Below are positions 42,121 to 51,479 of a DNA stretch of 51,479 nucleotides, in pieces. The first letter of the stretch is position 1. Each line of letters begins with the position of its first letter. The DNA is from an uncultured Tenacibaculum sp. (GTDB lineage: Bacteria; Bacteroidota; Bacteroidia; Flavobacteriales; Flavobacteriaceae), in contig CALISK010000066.1 of the NCBI GenBank assembly GCA_938041625.1, forward strand, positions 1 through 51,479, read 5' to 3'. A model generated the notes under the pieces. The model was not told the DNA's origin. It saw only the letters and a program-made list of their open reading frames with translations, and searched no databases. A program made the translations under genes and the position numbers.

Positions 42121-43632
42121 TTATAAATTAATTAAAACACGTAATATTAATAAATCTATAGATAATTTATTAAATATATTAAAAATAAAACCTTTAATTA
42201 AAGGTGTATATATTGTAGAATTATTTTTCAATAAATATAATTCTTTTTCAAATGATGAGATTATATTAATATCTAAATGATTTAAAAAATTATTAATACC
42301 ACTATACAATATTAATATTTGATTTTCTAAAAAAACAGGGTTGCTTTGTGGTTGTATTAAAATTTCGGTTAAAATTTTACCACGCTTTAATAATTTTTTT
42401 GTTACATCATCCAAATTATCCCCAAACTGCTCTAATCCTTGCATTTCTCTATATTGTGCTAATTCTAACTTTAAAGGTCCTGCTATTTTTTTCATTATTT
42501 TGTTTTGTGCTGCAGTACCTATACGACTTACAGATAAACCCGTATTTACTGCAGGTCGTATACCTTTATTGAACAACTGACTTTCTAAAAAGATTTGACC
42601 ATCTGTAATAGATATTACATTTGTTGGAATATAAGCAGAAACATCTCCTAATTGTGTTTCTATTACAGGTAAAGAAGTTAAAGATCCTCCAAAATTTGTA
42701 AAATCATTTAACTTAGTCGAACGCTCTAATAATCTTGAATGTAAATAAAAAACATCTGCGGGGTAGGCTTCTCTTGAAGGAAAACGACGTAAAAGCAAAG
42801 ACATTTGTCTATAAGCAACTGCATGTTTACTCAAATCATCATATATTATTAAACAAGACGCTCCTTCGCCGATTAAATACTCACCTAATGTCGTCGCACA
42901 ATACGGTACTAAATACTGTAACGCACAAGACTCTGAAGATGTTGCTGCTATAATTACACTGTAATTTAAACTTTTTTTTTTTTTTAACAAATGTGCTATT
43001 TTTGCCACATTTGCACGTCTTTGCCCAATAGAAACATAAATACAATGAATATGAGTCGCTGGTGTTCAAGAGTTTCGTTTTTGATTTAATATTGCATCTA
43101 TACCTATTGCAGTTTTTCCCGTAGATTTATCACCTATAATTAATTCTCGTTGACCACGACCAATAGGTATTAAACTATCTATAGATTTAATACCTGTTTG
43201 TAACGGCTCATTAACCTTATATCTAGCTAAAATATTAGGAGCTTTTACATTTATTTTATTAAATTTATATGTATATTTTTTTTTTGATGAAAAATCTATA
43301 GGAGTACCATATGTATCTACTACACGCCCTAATAATTGTGCTGTCGCAGGAAAACTAAAAAGTTTATTAGTTCGTATTATAACGTTACCAGGCCTTACGA
43401 TTTCCTCACCAGATAATATAACAGCCTTTATGTTAGATTCAAATATACTAACAACTATAACTTTAATACCAATACCTTTAACTTCTAATATTTCTCCCAT
43501 TTTAATGTAATTCATACCTATAACTGTTACAATACTATCAATTGAAGTTAAAACTAGGCCTTCTGCCGCGCTTAATCTAGCCTTTTCCATCTCTGCTCAA
43601 CGTTTTAATAAAGGTATAACTCGTATAGCCAT
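42121..43632 (-). CDS. atp1: ATP synthase F1 subunit alpha
   Basis: 503 residues, family length. Walker A is [20 protein letters not shown], with K-S in place of the usual R-Q of GDRQTGKT. Also [36 protein letters not shown] (catalytic-interface Arg finger SRVGSAAQ) and [23 protein letters not shown] 43632 precedes the short N-terminus; two TGA as Trp. The N-terminal crown domain is shorter than in bacteria. Confidence 0.96.
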
Positions 43633-43653
43633 AAATAAATAAACACAAGAGAT

Positions 43654-43740
43654 TGCAGGTAGAAGGACTTGAACCTTCACTAGGATTTTAAGCTAATAAG
43701 GGCCTAAACCTTACGTGTCTACCAATTCCACCATACCTGT
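43654..43740 (-). tRNA. trnL: tRNA-Leu(TAG)
   Basis: Class II tRNA with anticodon TAG. Acceptor position 1 is A:C, the rest pair. Confidence 0.9.
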
Positions 43741-43741
43741 T

Positions 43742-43814
43742 TTCTGGGAAAAGGACTTGAACCTATAATGACAGACTATGAACCTGCCGTGTTACCAAAT
43801 TACACTATCCCTTA
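43742..43814 (-). tRNA. tRNA with anticodon CAT, copy 3 (Met, fMet or Ile)
   Basis: Loop TTCATAG. Acceptor positions 2 (A:G) and 3 (A:A) are mismatched; 1 and 4-7 pair. As no tRNA-Ile(GAT) was found, one CAT tRNA may be a lysidine-modified Ile tRNA. Confidence 0.75.
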
Positions 43815-43816
43815 TT

Positions 43817-43889
43817 TATACCCTATGGGATTCGAACCCATGTTTTTACAGTGAAAGCGTAATGTCCTTACCTACTAGACGAAGGGCTC
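43817..43889 (-). tRNA. trnE: tRNA-Glu(TTC)
   Basis: Anticodon TTC in loop CTTTCAC, T arm ATGGG-TTCGAAT-CCCAT. Acceptor position 2 is A:A with wobble pairs at 1 and 3. Confidence 0.88.
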
Positions 43890-44224
43890 TTATCTATAAC
43901 TTACTTTATCTTATAATTTTTCATATTTTTCAATATTATAAGTATTTTAAAATATTTAACATAAATGAAACACTATTAGGTTAATTTTTTTTTAAATATA
44001 TCCAAAGAAAGTTAAACAAAATTTTCGGAATGATTCATATGTTTTTCGTATTCTCTATCTTTTTTTTATCTTTTTTGTGTTTCTAGCTCTTAACATTTTT
44101 ACCTCTATTAATCCATTTATTTCTCGTATTCTCTATTTTTTTTCCTGGTAACCATTTTTTACCTCTATGAATTTATTTGTTTCTCGTATTCTCTATCTTT
44201 TCTTTCCGTGGTTCTATTTGTATT
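43890..44224. repeat. Spacer with degenerate repeats between rnl and trnE
   Basis: About 335 bp without a gene. The first ~100 bp is plain A+T. From about 44040, imperfect units ending ttctcgtattctctat recur near 44047, 44125 and 44185, two of them preceded by tttttacctctat. Probably a decayed minisatellite downstream of the 3' end of rnl. Confidence 0.7.
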
Positions 44225-47290
<3,066 letters not shown>

Positions 47291-47309
47291 TTATTTTTTT
47301 ATTTTTTTT

Positions 47310-48944
<1,635 letters not shown>

Positions 48945-48978
48945 TTTAATACTACATTTTTTTTTTATTTTTATTACT

Positions 48979-50437
48979 TTTTATCCAACTACAGGTTCCC
49001 CTACAATTACCTTGTTACGACTTCGCCCCAGTCCTTAACATAAAAATGATAAATACTTTTTAAATATCTGAAATAATAAATTATTTATTTATAAGTAATC
49101 CGCCTTGTTATTTTAATTTATGCCAATTTCCATGGCGTGACGGGCAGTGTGTACTAGGTCGATTAACAATTTCACCGTAACGTCATGATTTACGATTACT
49201 CACAATTCCTACTTCATACTGTCAAGTTGCAGACAGCAATCCGGACTTAAATTATTTTTTAGGTTTCGCTAATATTCACATACTTGCTTCCCTCTGTCAT
49301 AACTATTGTAACATGTGTGTAGCCCAGCATATAAAGGCCATATTGACTTGACTTAGTTCTTCTTTCATATTTTATTTTCATAAAATTTTGTTTATATACA
49401 TTTTTATGTAGAAATAAACACAAGAATTTCGTCCGTTTATGGAATAAACCAAACACCTCAAAGCACGAACTGGCGACAGCCATGCAGCACCTGTTATAGT
49501 CGTAATTACTTTACTATTATTACAATTACTGGTAAGATTCGGCGCTTTTTATCGCATTAAACCACATATTCCACTGTTTGCTTGAACCTCAGTCAATTCC
49601 TTTGAGTTTTAACCTTGCGGTCGTAGTCCCCAGGCGGGATATTTAACGCGTTTACTCAAGCAATTGTACACTGAATATCCATAAGTCACGGCATAGACTA
49701 CCAGGGTCTCTAATCCTGTTTGATACCTATGCTTTTGCGCCTCAGCGTCAGTTTTAAATGATTTCCCGTTTCCACCTATTGATTGTCTCTACAATATCTA
49801 AGAATTTTACCTCTCCACTGAAAGTGCAGAAAATCTCCAAAAAACTCTAGTTTATGAGTTTAAAAAGCCTTTTTAATGAATACTATTTAATCTTTTATTT
49901 AGACATAATAAACAACCTACACGCCCTTTACGCCCAGTTATGAAGAGTAACACTCGCCCTCTCCGTTTTACCGCGACTGCTGGCACGAAGTTAGTCAGGG
50001 CTTATCCTTTGTTTTATATCATTATTTCAACAAATTTAGAAGTTTACAACATTATATTTTCATCCTTCATGTAATATTGCTGGATCAAACACCTTTGTTT
50101 ATTGTCCAATATTCCTCACTGCAGGCTCCCTTGGGAGTTGGGCGCTTTTCAGTCCCAATGTGGCTGTACATTCGCGAAAATCAGCTAAACATTTTCGACT
50201 TGTTAACCTTTTTTGTTAACAACTATCTTAAAATTTAATAAGCACGATTTTTAATAAATTTTTTTATATATAAAGGTCTATATATTTATACGGCTTTTAA
50301 TATTTTAATACCGAATTAAAAATTAAATTTCTTAAGTCTTACTCACCTATACGCTATTAATTTTAATACTACTTGCATGTGTAAAGCATATTACAAGCAT
50401 TCACTCTAAGCTAGGATCAAACTCTGCAAACTATAAA
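48979..50437 (-). rRNA. rns: Small subunit ribosomal RNA
   Basis: The 5' end shows GCAGAGTTTGATCCTAGC (complement near 50410-50428) and the 3' end CGTAACAAGGTAATTGTAGG then GGAACCTGTAGTTGGAT (near 48985-49020). The 530 loop, 790 loop (ATTAGAGACCCTGGTAGTC) and 1400 region are recognisable. No bacterial anti-Shine-Dalgarno tail is seen after the final hairpin. Ends are accurate to perhaps 5-10 bases. Confidence 0.95.
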
Positions 50438-50495
50438 TAAATAAGTAATCTATATATATATATTATATATTTACTCTAAATATGAAAATGTTTTA
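50438..50495. other. Short AT-repeat spacer between orf684 and rns
   Basis: 58 bp of A+T with a TA dinucleotide run (50452-50470). It precedes rns in transcription order and may include a promoter or processing site, but nothing specific can be read. Confidence 0.4.
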
Positions 50496-51479
50496 CTATA
50501 CATTTAATAAGTTATTTAGATTCTCCAAGTTTTTTCTTTTTTCTGTTATTATAGCCTCGTATTTATCCACTTTTGCTTGTAAATTAATAAAAGACTGCTT
50601 CAGATTCTCAACAGAATTTTTTAAAGAAGCCTCATGCTCCGTTCTTAGCTCGATAGTGATCCCAGAACTTAAAATATTTGATGAGTTTTGTATACTGTGA
50701 TTTAGGCTTTTTAACACTTGCTTTTTTTGTTCTATTTCTGATTGTATATCAGACATAGACGTAACGAAAGATTTTTTTTCCTTTAACAAAGTAGCTAGCT
50801 CAACCTCTATATTTTTTATATCTTTTATTCCTTTGAGTATTCTTTCATTTTTAAGTATCTCTTTCTCTTGATTCTTGATTGTTTCTTGTTGATTTAATAT
50901 CTGTTCCTTTTGTTCGAGACACTGAGTTCAATTCTGCTTCATTAAAGCGTTATAAGCACTGAAACCCTCCATTTTGAAACCTCTTGAACGGGTTAACAAC
51001 TCACTAAGTTTCGATATCTTGTATGTAGTTCAATTCTTATTTGAAGCTAACTCTTCTTTAGCCGCGTTAAACTCCTTTTCTAAGTCCTTTAACAAAGTGT
51101 CAGGTTTATAAGACACTGCGTTATTTAAGAATTCTATCTCTTCATCAAACATTACTTTTAATATTGAAACCCTTCTTGCTCAAATTGCAGCTTTACGCTT
51201 ATATTCCGCAGCCTTTGATACCTTCTTAGCCTCCTCAATAATCTTCTCGCCTTCTAATTTTAACTCAGATACAGTAGTGTTATTCACTCTTAAATATTCT
51301 TCAGCATCTTCTTTTTTTTGTCGTAGATATGAAATTTGATTTAGTAAAGCCTCCTGCTCCATTAGATTATCTAGATAGACCTTAGCATCAGTACCCTTTG
51401 TTAGTAGTTGTATCTTTTTTTCAGTCTTAATGTTTTCCTGGTTTATATTTAAACATAACCTTCACTCACCCTGTAAGCG
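50496..51479 (-). CDS. orf684, C-terminal part
   Basis: C-terminal ~280 residues of the coiled-coil protein that begins at 1212. The frame is open from the window end down to TAG at 50496-50498. I read codons 51179-50790 individually and found no TAA or TAG; two TGA there read as Trp in otherwise polar helical sequence. The composition is K/E/Q/L/N-rich with few prolines, typical of a long alpha-helical rod. The gene ends about 58 bp upstream of the 5' end of rns. The last 141 bases of the window duplicate its start. Confidence 0.85.
51339..51479. repeat. Terminal redundancy, right copy (circle closure)
   Basis: Exact copy of bases 1-141. It should be counted once. It falls within orf684, whose frame is continuous across the joined ends. 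Confidence 0.95.

Noticed and set aside
49259-49483. Minus-strand 74-codon ORF with plausible composition
   Set aside because: Lies wholly within conserved rns sequence.

Overview
The window is a complete, gene-dense, A+T-rich mitochondrial genome from a protist. Bases 1-141 recur exactly at 51339-51479, so it is best read as a circle of 51,338 bp opened inside a gene. It carries both rRNAs, 20 recognisable tRNAs and about 40 protein genes of respiration, ATP synthase and translation. Every gene I can support is on the minus strand. TGA is a tryptophan codon: almost every long gene is open only if TGA is read as Trp, and a tRNA-Trp with anticodon TCA is present (34673-34744).

Gene content (nad1,2,3,4,4L,5,6,7,9,11; cob; cox1-3; atp1,6,8,9; rps2,3,4,7,8,11,12,13,14,19; rpl2,5,6,11,14,16) and ribosomal gene order recall the Acanthamoeba-type amoebozoan mtDNA. 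So does the tRNA pattern: 16 of 20 tRNAs have acceptor-stem mismatches, all at positions 1-3, the sign of 5' tRNA editing. The extra genes tufA, rpl32, rpl19 and perhaps rpl10 are best known from jakobid mtDNA. I therefore favour an amoebozoan or another deep protist lineage and cannot name the organism.

Layout in transcription order (descending coordinates). 43.6-30.9 kb is a bacterial-like str/S10/spc block: atp1, rpl11, rpl10-like, rps12, rps7, tufA, rpl2, rps19, rps3, rpl16, rpl14, rpl5, with trnW and cob inserted before rps14, rps8, rpl6, orf79, rps13 and rps11. 30.9-28.6 kb has tRNAs, orf312 and rps4. 28.6-22.3 kb has nad2, rps2, atp9, tRNAs, rpl19, nad4L, nad5 and trnR/trnQ inside a 45-bp inverted repeat. 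22.1-14.5 kb is one giant reading frame, orf2522. Then come nad11 (molybdopterin half only), nad1, orf218, cox2, nad4, nad6, orf313, orf133, nad3, nad9, nad7, atp8, atp6, rpl32, cox3, trnD, trnY, a duplicated atp8 fragment and a 684-residue coiled-coil ORF that crosses the window ends. Finally rns, cox1, rnl and three tRNAs lead back to atp1.

Genes are packed with 1-30 nt overlaps or a few bases of spacing, which suggests long polycistronic transcripts cut at tRNAs. The unexplained parts are orf2522, orf684, orf313, orf312 and orf218, the atp8-derived duplications (one in frame upstream of cox3), and a dispersed repeat with a (TAG)n tract. trnG, trnV, trnT and trnI(GAT) were not found, so tRNA import is likely. 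No nad8, nad10, sdh, ccm, tatC or rpo genes, introns or 5S rRNA were recognised.
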